A DNA stretch of 64,000 bases from UMGS1279 sp045540715 (GTDB taxonomy: Bacteria; Bacillota; Clostridia; Oscillospirales; Acutalibacteraceae). The notes under the pieces are model-generated. The model made no database searches and was not told the origin of the DNA. It saw only the letters and a list, made by a program, of their open reading frames with translations. The stretch is from positions 87,254 through 151,253 of the forward strand of contig JAZQHT010000010.1 in NCBI GenBank assembly GCA_045540715.1. Reading direction: 5' to 3'. This document shows positions 44,077-51,948 of this stretch, piece after piece. The position numbers were made by a program, and so were the translations under genes. Within the stretch, counting starts at the first letter, position 1. Every line of letters begins with the position of its first letter.

Positions 44077-44168
44077 GCAGAGATGGCTGAGCTGGTCTAA
44101 GGCGCACGATTGGAAATCGTGTAACGGCTAATACCCGTTCGAGGGTTCGAATCCCTCTCTCTGCGCCA
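44077..44168 (+). tRNA. tRNA-Ser (anticodon GGA)
   Basis: 92 bases with encoded CCA. Acceptor GCAGAGA/TCTCTGC, long variable arm (TAACGGCTAATACCCGTT) as in class II tRNAs, anticodon loop TTGGAAA giving GGA, and T arm GAGGGTTCGAATCCCTC. Discriminator G. It reads UCC and UCU codons. Confidence 0.97.
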
Positions 44169-44209
44169 AAATCGACAAGATTCGACAGAAGCTTGTCGAT
44201 TTTACTTTT
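44168..44209 (+). terminator. terminator after tRNA-Ser
   Basis: 12-bp stem AAAATCGACAAG/CTTGTCGATTTT with a 12-base loop, then T-rich DNA. Confidence 0.75.
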
Positions 44210-44330
44210 TACCTTTTCACTCTTCACTTTTCACTTTTCACTCTTCACTTTTCGAAACTTGTCGATTAAGTAATAAGTAATAGTGAATAATGAATTCTTC
44301 ACTAATGAATAATTGATTTAACCTTTAATT
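44204..44330. repeat. low-complexity TTTTCAC/TCTTCAC repeats followed by AATAAGTAATAGTG DNA
   Basis: About nine tandem heptamer-like units of the form TTTTCAC or TCTTCAC, then another CTTGTCGATT (44258-44267, also in the tRNA terminator), then AGTAATAAGTAATAGTGAATAATG. The two halves are roughly complementary in composition, as in short miniature-element-like intergenic repeats. No open frame. Confidence 0.55.
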
Positions 44331-44407
44331 TCTGCTATAATATTAAAGAAGGCAGAGATAAACGACACAAAAGAAAAGGACAAGGCAAAATCGAAAAGAG
44401 GTTAACT

Positions 44408-45247
44408 ATGAATAATAAAGAAGTTAAGCTTTCTCCTATCAGAATTGTAGCATTAGTATTTATGGGAATCGCTTTAGCATTGTTTTCGTTTTGGGCAAGC
44501 ATTACAATAATTGACGGATTTGTAATGAAAAAAACAACGCCATACCTTTATAGGAATTATATACCATACCCGGCAATTCTTATTTTTGTCATTTGTATTG
44601 TTATTTTCGTTTTGATGCTCTTGTTTAACATGCGCGTTAAACGTAAGTGGCTTGTCACAGCGGTAAACATAATAGTAATTATAGCACTATGCAATCCAAT
44701 TACTCAGTTTTTAGGGTTAATGGGAATTCCTACACATGTGAATTGCTATACAATCAAAAGTGAAGCTGACTTTAATCAATGTTCATATGATATGGGAATC
44801 AATTTTAATATTTTTCCAAAGTACAACGAGTTTGAAGAGCAGGACGTACAATTTGTTGGCAAAGTTCATTCCGGATTTTTCTATTATCAATCTATCACTG
44901 CAATCGTAAAATATGATAGCCCTGAACTATGTGAGGCAGACTACAAGGCTTATATAGACTCGCATCAGTTTTTAACAGAGCCTGTTACTGACCGCGAGGG
45001 CTATTACCTTATTGCCGCACCTGAATTTTATTTTGAAGGAATCTTTTTTAAGGTTGTAACCGAAGGAGAAAAAGAAGATTATTTTCCAAAGCAAATATAC
45101 ATGATTGGTATTGATAGAAAAAACTCCACGCTGTACTACCTTTATCTTAATGACCACGATTTAGACATTATTGTAGATTCAACCGCACAAGACCTTGAGG
45201 ACGAGATGGCAAAGCATATTGCACAACAGTATAATCTCGGTAAATAA
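44408..45247 (+). CDS. membrane protein of unknown function
   Basis: 279 residues. Three membrane segments at about 12-33, 46-70 and 80-100, then a 180-residue extracytoplasmic alpha/beta domain ending in a helix (AQDLEDEMAKHIAQQYNLGK). AAAGAGGTTAACT precedes the ATG. I do not recognise the family. Codon use looks slightly less AT-biased than its neighbours, and it sits beside a tRNA gene and repeats, so recent acquisition is possible. It is not linked to any neighbour by overlap. Confidence 0.65.
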   Translation: MNNKEVKLSPIRIVALVFMGIALALFSFWASITIIDGFVMKKTTPYLYRNYIPYPAILIFVICIVIFVLMLLFNMRVKRKWLVTAVNIIVIIALCNPITQFLGLMGIPTHVNCYTIKSEADFNQCSYDMGINFNIFPKYNEFEEQDVQFVGKVHSGFFYYQSITAIVKYDSPELCEADYKAYIDSHQFLTEPVTDREGYYLIAAPEFYFEGIFFKVVTEGEKEDYFPKQIYMIGIDRKNSTLYYLYLNDHDLDIIVDSTAQDLEDEMAKHIAQQYNLGK

Positions 45248-45330
45248 AACACATTTAATAGATATACACAACTTCCAGTTAATTAATTTGCGTGGCTACA
45301 ATACTTTAGTTACTCTTTTGCAAATAATAA

Positions 45331-45356
45331 AAGTCGCTTTTTAGCGGCTTTTTTGT
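45331..45356 (+). terminator. terminator
   Basis: Stem AAGTCGCT/AGCGGCTT (one G-T pair) with a TTTT loop and T run, 84 bases after the membrane protein stop. Confidence 0.75.
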
Positions 45357-45420
45357 TTTTATATATAAAATAAATTGTTTTACTTAAAAACACACCTTTA
45401 AAATTTGTTTTTAAAAAATT

Positions 45421-45452
45421 AAAAGGAGTTCGTTTTTTACGAACTCCTTTTT
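45421..45452. terminator. terminator of the 6S-like RNA
   Basis: 13-bp stem AAAAGGAGTTCGT/ACGAACTCCTTTT with a 5-base loop. T runs occur on both sides; on the minus strand it ends the candidate structured RNA. Confidence 0.8.
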
Positions 45453-45617
45453 TAATTATGTTGTTCCCCGCCATTTCGCAAGATATCGTATATAACCTCC
45501 ATTAAATGAAGTAATCGACCGCAACTAAGTTTTGCGCTCCCTTCGTCCGAATAATTCGGGAGGTCTGCCGGACCCACTTAGTGATTTAAGCCACATATTA
45601 TATACTTGTAGGGTTAT
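45453..45617 (-). ncRNA. ssrS: probable 6S RNA
   Basis: No open frame. On the minus strand a -10-like TATGAT (45628-45623) precedes a structured transcript. Pairings seen: CAAG-TATATAA near the 5' end with TTATATA...CTTG near the 3' end (closing stem), ACTAAGT with ACTTAGT (upper stem), and an apical CCGAATTATTCGG hairpin flanked by GACCTC and GAAGGGAGC. Large unpaired segments face each other between lower and upper stems. This rod with a central bubble and the CTCCCGA...CGAAGGGAG apex resembles 6S RNA of Firmicutes, which traps sigma70-type RNA polymerase. A strong terminator follows. Homology is recalled, not searched. Confidence 0.6.
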
Positions 45618-45657
45618 GTGATATCATACACGAAAACAGCAGGAAAAATAGATAGGT

Positions 45658-45957
45658 TTATTTGCTTTCTACGTCGTAAAGCTCACTTAATCTTTCAATA
45701 AATAAATCAGCTACTGTATCGTATTCGTCATCGTCTTCAATATCAGAAAAATACTCGTCTCCGTTTTCGTCAACCTTAACCTCTGCAATAACAAGGTCGC
45801 CCTCATCGTCAAGCATTTCTTGAGGATCGTCAAAAATTGGCATCATTGCAACATAGCGTCCATCATCTGTTTCAACGGCATCTAAAATTTCAAAAGAATA
45901 TTCTTTACCTTCATCATCTGTAAGTTTAATAATATCGTTTCCGTATTCGTTACTCAT
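45658..45957 (-). CDS. DUF1292 protein
   Basis: 99 residues, very acidic. DUF1292 pattern: IIKLTDDEGKEYSFEILDAVETDDGRYVAMMPI, EMLDDEGDLVIAEVKVDENGDEYFSDIEDDDEYD. Such small proteins are widespread in Firmicutes, often near yrrK/mltG or alone; the function is unknown. AAAGGTGAATAAAA precedes the ATG. It is single, with the 6S-like RNA 40 bases downstream and mazF divergent from it. Confidence 0.85.
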   Translation of the reverse strand: MSNEYGNDIIKLTDDEGKEYSFEILDAVETDDGRYVAMMPIFDDPQEMLDDEGDLVIAEVKVDENGDEYFSDIEDDDEYDTVADLFIERLSELYDVESK

Positions 45958-46139
45958 TTTTATTCACCTTTCTTTTAGTATATCTATTTTAACCTTTTTT
46001 ACTCGTTTAGTCAACTCACTTTATATAACTTTTTCTCATATTATAGATTGAATCGTAAAATTTATTCTTTTTGCGATTAAACCGTAAAAATATAGACAAA
46101 AATATTTTTAGAAAGCTTTATTTGGAAGGGATTTACAAA

Positions 46140-46490
46140 ATGACGGTTAAACGTGGAGAGATTTATTACGCAGATTTAAGTCCGGTTATAGGAAGTGAGC
46201 AAGGCGGTATTCGCCCCGTTTTAATAGTGCAAAACGACGTTGGAAATAAGCACAGCCCCACAGTTATTGCGGCGGCTATTACAAGTCAACAAGAAAAGGC
46301 AAAACTGCCCACCCACATTTCAATAGATAATGCTCATAGTGGACTTCAAAAAAATTCGGTAATACTGCTTGAACAAGTAAGAACTATTGACAAAAAGCGG
46401 CTACGCGAAAAAATGGGAGACCTTGATGAAGATTCTATGAATAAAGTTAACAAAGCGCTTTCTGTAAGTTTTGGACTAAATTTAAGATAA
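46140..46490 (+). CDS. mazF: MazF/PemK-family endoribonuclease toxin (NdoA-like)
   Basis: 116 residues from the ATG at 46140 (GGAAGGGATTTACAAA upstream). MVKRGEIYYADLSPVIGSEQGGIRPVLIVQND is the family N-terminus, with the catalytic Arg in GGIRPV; AAAITSQ carries the catalytic Thr, and the C-terminal VRTIDKKRLREKMG is conserved. MazF cuts mRNA at short single-stranded motifs. In Bacillus the antitoxin gene lies directly upstream; here the 180 bases upstream up to the divergent DUF1292 gene hold no open frame, so the cognate antitoxin is missing from this locus. Confidence 0.92.
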   Translation: MTVKRGEIYYADLSPVIGSEQGGIRPVLIVQNDVGNKHSPTVIAAAITSQQEKAKLPTHISIDNAHSGLQKNSVILLEQVRTIDKKRLREKMGDLDEDSMNKVNKALSVSFGLNLR

Positions 46491-46493
46491 ATT

Positions 46494-46529
46494 AAACCGA
46501 CTACACTTTGTAGGTGTAGTCGGTTTTTT
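46494..46529. terminator. terminator of mazF
   Basis: Stem AAACCGACTACA/TGTAGTCGGTTT followed by TTTTTT. Confidence 0.85.
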
Positions 46530-46545
46530 AAGACATTATTCGTTT

Positions 46546-46701
46546 TTATTTTTTACTGTGGCAAGAATCTTTCATAGCACAGCCGCTACAACCGCAACTG
46601 CAAGAAGATTTGCCTTTTTTCTTATTAATAATACCTTTAATTATAATTGCGGCCACAATGCCGACAATTATTACTAAAACTATAATTGATGGTATATCCA
46701 T
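46546..46701 (-). CDS. FeoB-associated Cys-rich membrane protein
   Basis: 51 residues, MDIPSIIVLVIIVGIVAAII followed by IKGIINKKKGKSS and a Cys cluster CSCGCSGCAMKDSC. One membrane segment (4-22), a basic stretch, and six Cys at the C-terminus: the form of the small FeoB-associated Cys-rich proteins in Firmicutes. It follows feoB by 10 bases with GGAGATATT before its ATG. A role as an inner membrane partner of FeoB in ferrous iron uptake is the usual proposal, not proven. Confidence 0.88.
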   Translation of the reverse strand: MDIPSIIVLVIIVGIVAAIIIKGIINKKKGKSSCSCGCSGCAMKDSCHSKK

Positions 46702-46711
46702 AATATCTCCT

Positions 46712-48883
46712 TTAGGCCGCTAATTTTTGAACGGTTTTTTTATAAGGACGGAATAGTAAAAATAACATAAAGGCTAAAACTACCAAAGCTGCTACTGTGC
46801 CAACAATATTACCGGCATTTGTAAACCACAAGCCAAACTGATAAATCATTAAGCAAACTGCATAAGCAAATATGCACATATAGCTAATAGCCCCTACCGA
46901 CCAGCGCCAGTTATTCATTTCTCTTTTAATTGCGCCCATAGCTGCAAAGCAAGGTGCACAAAGTAGGTTAAACACTAAAAAGCTAAAGCCGGCTAGTTGA
47001 CTACCGTTAAATATTTCGCGCATTGCTTGTTCGGCGTTGTCGTGTCCTAATGCACCAAACACACCAACAACCTCTTCTTTTGCAACAAGGCCTAAAACAG
47101 TGGCTACGGTTGCTTGCCAGTTACCAAAACCTAAAGGTGTGAAAATCCAGGCAACTGCTTTACCAATAACCTCTAAAATAGATTCTTCTTCTGCACTAAT
47201 AAAGTGGAATCCACCTTGGAAGGTTAGGTTATTTAATATCCAAATAATAACGCTTGCCGCTAAAATAACGGTACCTGCACGTTTTATAAATGACCAGCCA
47301 CGTTCAAAAGTTGTTCTTAAAATATTGGTTGCAACAGGTGCGTGATAAGCCGGTAATTCCATAACAAAGGGGGCTGGGTCGCCAACAAACGGTTTAGTCT
47401 TTTTAAGCATAAGACCTGATATAATAACTGCCGCAACGCCTATAAAATATGCGGCTGTTGCAATTAAACCGTTACCACCGAAAAGTGCGCCTGCAACAAG
47501 GCCAACGATTGGCATTTTTGCACCGCAAGGAATAAAGCCGGTTGTAATAATAGTCATTTTGCGGTCTCTGTCTTGTTCAATTGTACGAGAAGCCATAATG
47601 CCTGGCACACCACAACCGGTTGCTACAAGCATTGGAATAAAGCTTTTACCCGAAAGACCGAATTTTCTAAATAATCTATCCATAATGAAGGCAACACGAG
47701 CCATATAACCGCAGTCTTCTAAAATGGAAAGTAGTAAGAATAATACTACCATTTGAGGAACAAAGCCAAGTACTGCGCCAACGCCACCAACAATTCCTTC
47801 TTGTACCAAACTATATAGCCAAGGCCAAATTACAGGGTTGCCATCTTTTAATAAAACCATATCAAGTAATTCGGGAACGCTCACCCAAGAAGACATAAAT
47901 GAAGGCAATGCACCTTCTGCAACTGTATCTTTAAATGAGCCGAAAAGTCCGTCGTTCATAAACGTAACGGTAAAATCACCAACCGAACCAATTGATAAAT
48001 AATAAACGAACCACATTATAAAAGCAAAAATCGGAAGTGCTAAAAAGCGGTTGGTTACAACCCTATCAATTTTATCCGAAAGTGTAAAATTACCTGCTTT
48101 TTTCTTTTTATAAGAACCTTTTAAAATTTTATCAACGTATTCGTAACGTTCGTTAGTAATAATACTTTCGCTATCGTCGTCAAGTTCGGTTTCAACTGTT
48201 ATTATATCTTGTTCAATATGTTCAATGGTTTTTTTGGTAAGTTTGAGTTCTTTTAAAACCTTTTTATCTCTTTCAAAAATTTTAATTGCGTACCAACGTT
48301 GAAGTTCTTCGGGCAAAGAGTGAATTGCTCTTTCTTCAATATGTGCTAAAGCGTGTTCAATTCTTCCGCTAAAAATGTGTGAAGGCATTTTTTTGCCGTT
48401 TTTAGCAGCATTAATTGCAGTTTCTGCCGCTTCTTCAATGCCTGTGCCTTTAAGTGCTGAAATTTCAACAATTGGGCAACCAATTGCACTTGATAGTGCT
48501 TCGGTATTAATTTTTTCACCATTTTTGCGCACAACGTCCATCATATTTATAGCAATAACAACCGGAATTCCAAGTTCCATAAGTTGTGTTGTTAAATATA
48601 GATTTCTTTCTAAATTGGTGCCGTCAACAATATTTAAAATGGCATCGGGATATTCTTTAATTAAATAATCCCTTGCAACAATTTCTTCTAACGTATAAGG
48701 GCTTAACGAATAAATACCCGGTAGGTCGGTTAAAACAACCTCGTTATCTTTTTTAAGCTTACCTTCCTTTTTTTCAACCGTAACACCCGGCCAGTTACCA
48801 ACGTATTGGTTTGAACCCGTTAAGGCGTTAAAAAGGGTGGTTTTACCACTATTTGGGTTACCTGCAAGTGCAATTTTTAACAC
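46712..48883 (-). CDS. feoB: ferrous iron transporter FeoB
   Basis: 723 residues. Cytoplasmic G domain with GNPNSGKTTLFNALTG (G1), DLPGIYSLSPYT (G3) and INMMDVV (G4), a helical spacer domain (170-265), and a membrane part with about 10 segments including SGKSFIPMLVATGCGVPGIMASRTI, TTGFIPCGAKMPIV and LCAPCFAAMGAIKREM, where Gate motifs and Cys residues occur. It imports Fe(II). It lies 44 bases after feoA in an operon controlled by two palindromic iron boxes. Confidence 0.96.
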   Translation of the reverse strand: MLKIALAGNPNSGKTTLFNALTGSNQYVGNWPGVTVEKKEGKLKKDNEVVLTDLPGIYSLSPYTLEEIVARDYLIKEYPDAILNIVDGTNLERNLYLTTQLMELGIPVVIAINMMDVVRKNGEKINTEALSSAIGCPIVEISALKGTGIEEAAETAINAAKNGKKMPSHIFSGRIEHALAHIEERAIHSLPEELQRWYAIKIFERDKKVLKELKLTKKTIEHIEQDIITVETELDDDSESIITNERYEYVDKILKGSYKKKKAGNFTLSDKIDRVVTNRFLALPIFAFIMWFVYYLSIGSVGDFTVTFMNDGLFGSFKDTVAEGALPSFMSSWVSVPELLDMVLLKDGNPVIWPWLYSLVQEGIVGGVGAVLGFVPQMVVLFLLLSILEDCGYMARVAFIMDRLFRKFGLSGKSFIPMLVATGCGVPGIMASRTIEQDRDRKMTIITTGFIPCGAKMPIVGLVAGALFGGNGLIATAAYFIGVAAVIISGLMLKKTKPFVGDPAPFVMELPAYHAPVATNILRTTFERGWSFIKRAGTVILAASVIIWILNNLTFQGGFHFISAEEESILEVIGKAVAWIFTPLGFGNWQATVATVLGLVAKEEVVGVFGALGHDNAEQAMREIFNGSQLAGFSFLVFNLLCAPCFAAMGAIKREMNNWRWSVGAISYMCIFAYAVCLMIYQFGLWFTNAGNIVGTVAALVVLAFMLFLLFRPYKKTVQKLAA

Positions 48884-48927
48884 GTACTTTTCCTTCTTTC
48901 ATAAAACTATATGCCGAAAATTTAAAA

Positions 48928-49149
48928 CTATTCTACTTCAATTAAATCGGCATCGGCTTTTCTAATTGAAAGCTCATATCCACGTAAATTAATTTCAATA
49001 GGATCTCCTAAAGGGGCGGCTTTTCTAACGTAAATTTCAACACCCTTCGTAATGCCCATATCCATAATTCTACGTCTTAACGGGCCTTCACCGTGAAGTT
49101 TTACTACCTTTGCAGTTTTACCCACGCGTATATCTTTTAAGGTTTTCAA
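48928..49149 (-). CDS. feoA: ferrous iron transport protein FeoA
   Basis: 73 residues, an SH3-like fold: MKTLKDIRVGKTAKVVKLHGEGPLRRRIMDMGITKGVEI with the typical RRRIMDMG and PIEINLRGYELSIRKADADLIEV. FeoA binds and tunes FeoB. First gene of the feo operon; the leader holds two iron boxes. GAGGTAAAG before the ATG. Confidence 0.95.
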   Translation of the reverse strand: MKTLKDIRVGKTAKVVKLHGEGPLRRRIMDMGITKGVEIYVRKAAPLGDPIEINLRGYELSIRKADADLIEVE

Positions 49150-49167
49150 AACTTTACCTCCAAACCT

Positions 49168-49183
49168 GTTAGCCTATGCTAAC
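49168..49183. promoter_or_regulatory. iron box 1 (DtxR-type operator)
   Basis: GTTAGCCTATGCTAAC, 6-bp perfect inverted repeat around CTAT, similar to the DtxR/IdeR consensus core. It lies 18 bases before the feoA start. Confidence 0.8.
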
Positions 49184-49203
49184 TGATAGCTAAAAAATAA
49201 ACA

Positions 49204-49219
49204 GTTAGCCTTTGCTAAC
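49204..49219. promoter_or_regulatory. iron box 2 (DtxR-type operator)
   Basis: GTTAGCCTTTGCTAAC, differing from box 1 at one base, 36 bases away (start to start). It overlaps the predicted start of feo transcription. Confidence 0.8.
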
Positions 49220-49227
49220 CATACGAT

Positions 49228-49256
49228 ATTATATTCCTTAAAGTTTGGTTTGTCAA
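49228..49256 (-). promoter_or_regulatory. promoter of the feo operon
   Basis: Minus strand TTGACA (49256-49251), 17 bases, TATAAT (49233-49228). Both iron boxes lie at or just after the start of transcription, as expected for repression. Confidence 0.88.
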
Positions 49257-49356
49257 TACCCTTTTGGAAAAATTTTTTACAAAATTTTAGAAAACTTGAA
49301 AAAAAGTATTATATATGTTATGCTTAATATATACTATTAATATTCGGAGGGTTTTT

Positions 49357-49716
49357 ATGCATCTTCAAGAATCCGGCGAGATGTACTTAGAATCTATATA
49401 CGTATTATTACAACAAAAAACAACCGTTAGAAGTATTGACATTTGTGAATATATGGGATATAGCAAACCAAGTGTTAGCCGTGCAGTAGGCCTACTTAAA
49501 AACGGTGGTTTTATCACCATTTCTGATGAAGGCTTTATTACCCTTACAGATGTTGGCACCGCTACTGCCAAAAAGGTTTTTGAAAGGCACACCGTTATTT
49601 CTAAATTTTTAGAAAGTATTGGTGTTAATAAAAAAACCGCCGCAGATGACGCTTGCAGAATTGAACACGTTATAAGTGATGAATCATTTAACGCTCTTAA
49701 AAAACACATAAAATAA
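49357..49716 (+). CDS. DtxR/MntR-family metal-dependent regulator
   Basis: 119 residues from the ATG at 49357, after CGGAGGG. Winged-helix N-terminus: MHLQESGEMYLESIYVLLQ, VRSIDICEYMGYSKPSVSRAVGLLKNGGFI, then the dimerisation/metal domain HTVISKFLESIGV ... ACRIEHVIS with the His/Glu/Cys ligands expected of the family. It lacks the SH3-like domain of full-length DtxR. It is divergent from feoAB, whose promoter carries two iron boxes, so it is the natural candidate regulator, probably repressing with Fe(II) (Mn(II) is the alternative). Confidence 0.88.
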   Translation: MHLQESGEMYLESIYVLLQQKTTVRSIDICEYMGYSKPSVSRAVGLLKNGGFITISDEGFITLTDVGTATAKKVFERHTVISKFLESIGVNKKTAADDACRIEHVISDESFNALKKHIK

Positions 49717-49726
49717 AACGCAAAAA

Positions 49727-49757
49727 TAAAAGTCGAGCCGTAAGCTCGACTTTTTTT
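49727..49757. terminator. bidirectional terminator
   Basis: 10-bp stem AAAGTCGAGC/GCTCGACTTT followed by TTTT. Confidence 0.85.
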
Positions 49758-49759
49758 AT

Positions 49760-50455
49760 TTATACAAAGAATTTCTTTTCCATTTTCTTTCTTGCGGGAC
49801 GGCATATACCCAAGAAAATTAGAAGGCCACCAATAATACCAAGAGCAATTAAGGGGTATAAAAACCAACAAACAAAGGTTGGAATATTAAAGGTTAAATT
49901 AATTAAAATTTCTAGTGGGTACATAATGGCTCCAAGCGCTAAAAATGCACCGCCAAAAACGTAAAGTTTGCCACGTCTTACGTATTTTAAAAGGGTTACA
50001 ACGGTTGTTAAAATAACACCAAGAGCTATACACAATGGCATTGCAAAACTTATAAACCAATGTCCCTTTGTTTCAAAGTTTATAAAGGCCAAATAACCAC
50101 CTGTTAAAACAAAAGAAACAGGAACAAATATAACGGGGTTTGGCTTTTTAAACCAAGCAGGCATTACAAATACAGAATAAGATAACATTATACCGCCTAT
50201 AACGTACCCCGACCAACTTATTGTTTTATTATAATGCAGGTCGCAAACGGCGGTAATAATTGCAGGTAACGCAAATAACACCGTTATAATAATATTACTT
50301 AAAACGGGACTTAATTCAACTTCTGGGTAGGTGTCTTTGGGATAAAGACTCTCACCCCTTTTTTGCTTAACCTTTGGGTGATAAACCGTAGTGTCGCAAA
50401 GGGGACATCTTTTTTCGGTGTCTTCTAACTTAACACCGCAATTTACACAATACAT
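49760..50455 (-). CDS. zinc-ribbon membrane protein (DUF6320-like)
   Basis: 231 residues. A zinc ribbon at the N-terminus (CVNCGVKLEDTEKRCPLC, two CxxC pairs, residues 3-20), a linker, and six membrane segments (about 52-70, 82-100, 108-125, 135-155, 162-180, 190-215). The family resembles DUF6320. It starts 9 bases after the acyltransferase-like gene, so the pair forms one operon. Possibly an acceptor-handling or transport partner of that enzyme; function not known. Confidence 0.65.
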   Translation of the reverse strand: MYCVNCGVKLEDTEKRCPLCDTTVYHPKVKQKRGESLYPKDTYPEVELSPVLSNIIITVLFALPAIITAVCDLHYNKTISWSGYVIGGIMLSYSVFVMPAWFKKPNPVIFVPVSFVLTGGYLAFINFETKGHWFISFAMPLCIALGVILTTVVTLLKYVRRGKLYVFGGAFLALGAIMYPLEILINLTFNIPTFVCWFLYPLIALGIIGGLLIFLGICRPARKKMEKKFFV

Positions 50456-50464
50456 AATAACTCC

Positions 50465-51796
50465 TTAATTATTACAGTAATTACTTTCAACTGTAACCTT
50501 AATGTTTTCTTCTTCTAAAACCTTATAGAAATGATATTCAAGCTCGGGTTCAACAATATTTCTTATAAAATTAATATATAGCGTATCGTTAAACGAAAGC
50601 ACGCCGCAGTTGTGTGGCGCTTTTGCTTGAGAACCCAAAATAAAATCGAAACGGGTAAAATAGTCCTTCATATCTCCGGGTAGTTTTATAGCGCCTAAGT
50701 TTGAAAGGGTTAAACAAGATTTTCTTTCGCCAAACATTGTGAAAATAATTTTCATAACAACGTTTTTAATAAATAGTGGTATTAATTTTACAAACATCGA
50801 TCTTTCATCGTTAACGTTTGTGGTAATCATTTTGCGCATATGTTTTTCGTTAGCTTCAAGTCCAACTTTGTGGTGTATAATATTGCAAATTTCTTGCATT
50901 GAATATTCACCCAAACGAGTATCAATATATGGTGTTATATATAACGCAAAATTTCTAAGCGTTTTGCCACCAAAAATATTTCTTAAATTAACCGGTATAA
51001 CAATTTTTATCGGTTTTCTTCTGCCGGGGCTTTTAACCTTTTGTTCTTGCAGGTTAATAAGGGCCTTCATTAAAATTGCACATAAGTAGGTGTTTAAACT
51101 TACTTTATAAGAGTGAGCTTTTTTTAAAGCTTCCTTAACCGAGGTTTTAAAGCAAACTAAATTTAAAAAGCCGTCTTTTGTGGGCGTACCCTTCAAACGC
51201 CAAGAATCACGTTCGTTACGGCTACGGGCAATTTTGCCGCTGTTTTTTAAGAAATTATCTTCTAATTCTTCTTTTTTGGGGCGCTCAGTTCTTGAATAAA
51301 CACCGTCTTCGCAAGGAATATCTGCGCCGTATTTTTGGGTTAAATATTCTGCTAAAAGTGTTTTTAAGAAAATTAAAGCACCGTTACCATCTGTTAAAGA
51401 GTGAAAAAACTCAACCGCAATACGATTTTTATAAGCAATAACCCTAAGTGCCGAACGGCTTGTTTCTTTTTTAGACATTATGCAAAGCGGATAACTTTTT
51501 TCATCTAAAACGGTTGGCGGAACCTTTAATTCTTCTAAATAGTACCAAAACAACCCTCTTCTTAGTCTTGCAGAAATTGAAGGAAATCGTTTTGCGGTAA
51601 CATTAACCGCTTGTTGCAGAACCTTTTTATCTACCTTTTCTTTTAAGGTGGCAGAAAGTCTATAAACATTACTCCAGCGTTTGTGTCTGGCAGCCGGGTA
51701 AATTTTTGCAGCATTATCTAAACGCATCCACCTAACGTCTTGGCGAGCGCGCTTCTTTTCTGCAATAATTCTGTGTTTCTTTTGATTTTCTACCAT
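50465..51796 (-). CDS. condensation-fold acyltransferase-like protein
   Basis: 443 residues. The catalytic motif of the condensation/alcohol-acetyltransferase superfamily is present: FFHSLTDGNGALIFLK (HxxxDG, about residue 140). Other pieces fit the two-lobe chloramphenicol-acetyltransferase-like fold: FPSISARLRRGLFWYYLEE and a late LTLSNLGAIKLPGDM (DFG-loop region). Such enzymes join acyl-CoA to alcohols or amines, or form peptide bonds. The first 25 residues are strongly basic. Cytoplasmic, first gene of a two-gene operon with the zinc-ribbon membrane protein. The product is unknown; a surface lipid or ester is one possibility. Confidence 0.7.
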   Translation of the reverse strand: MVENQKKHRIIAEKKRARQDVRWMRLDNAAKIYPAARHKRWSNVYRLSATLKEKVDKKVLQQAVNVTAKRFPSISARLRRGLFWYYLEELKVPPTVLDEKSYPLCIMSKKETSRSALRVIAYKNRIAVEFFHSLTDGNGALIFLKTLLAEYLTQKYGADIPCEDGVYSRTERPKKEELEDNFLKNSGKIARSRNERDSWRLKGTPTKDGFLNLVCFKTSVKEALKKAHSYKVSLNTYLCAILMKALINLQEQKVKSPGRRKPIKIVIPVNLRNIFGGKTLRNFALYITPYIDTRLGEYSMQEICNIIHHKVGLEANEKHMRKMITTNVNDERSMFVKLIPLFIKNVVMKIIFTMFGERKSCLTLSNLGAIKLPGDMKDYFTRFDFILGSQAKAPHNCGVLSFNDTLYINFIRNIVEPELEYHFYKVLEEENIKVTVESNYCNN

Positions 51797-51948
51797 TTTC
51801 GATTCCTTTTTTATAATAGAAATATTTTAACATAATAACGTAAGTTTAGCAATAATTAAAATTTTATGTTGTTGTGGTTTTAATTCTTTTATGTTATAAT
51901 GCAACTAGCATAGATTTTATAAAAATTCTTATTTTAGGGAGAATTATA

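Noticed and set aside
44204..44262. CRISPR-like spaced repeats after tRNA-Ser
   Set aside because: The units are contiguous heptamers with no spacers of constant length, and no cas genes are present.
49365..49871. 168-codon open frame on the minus strand across the DtxR-family gene and terminator
   Set aside because: It runs through a terminator and overlaps two well-supported genes; its translation has no family features.
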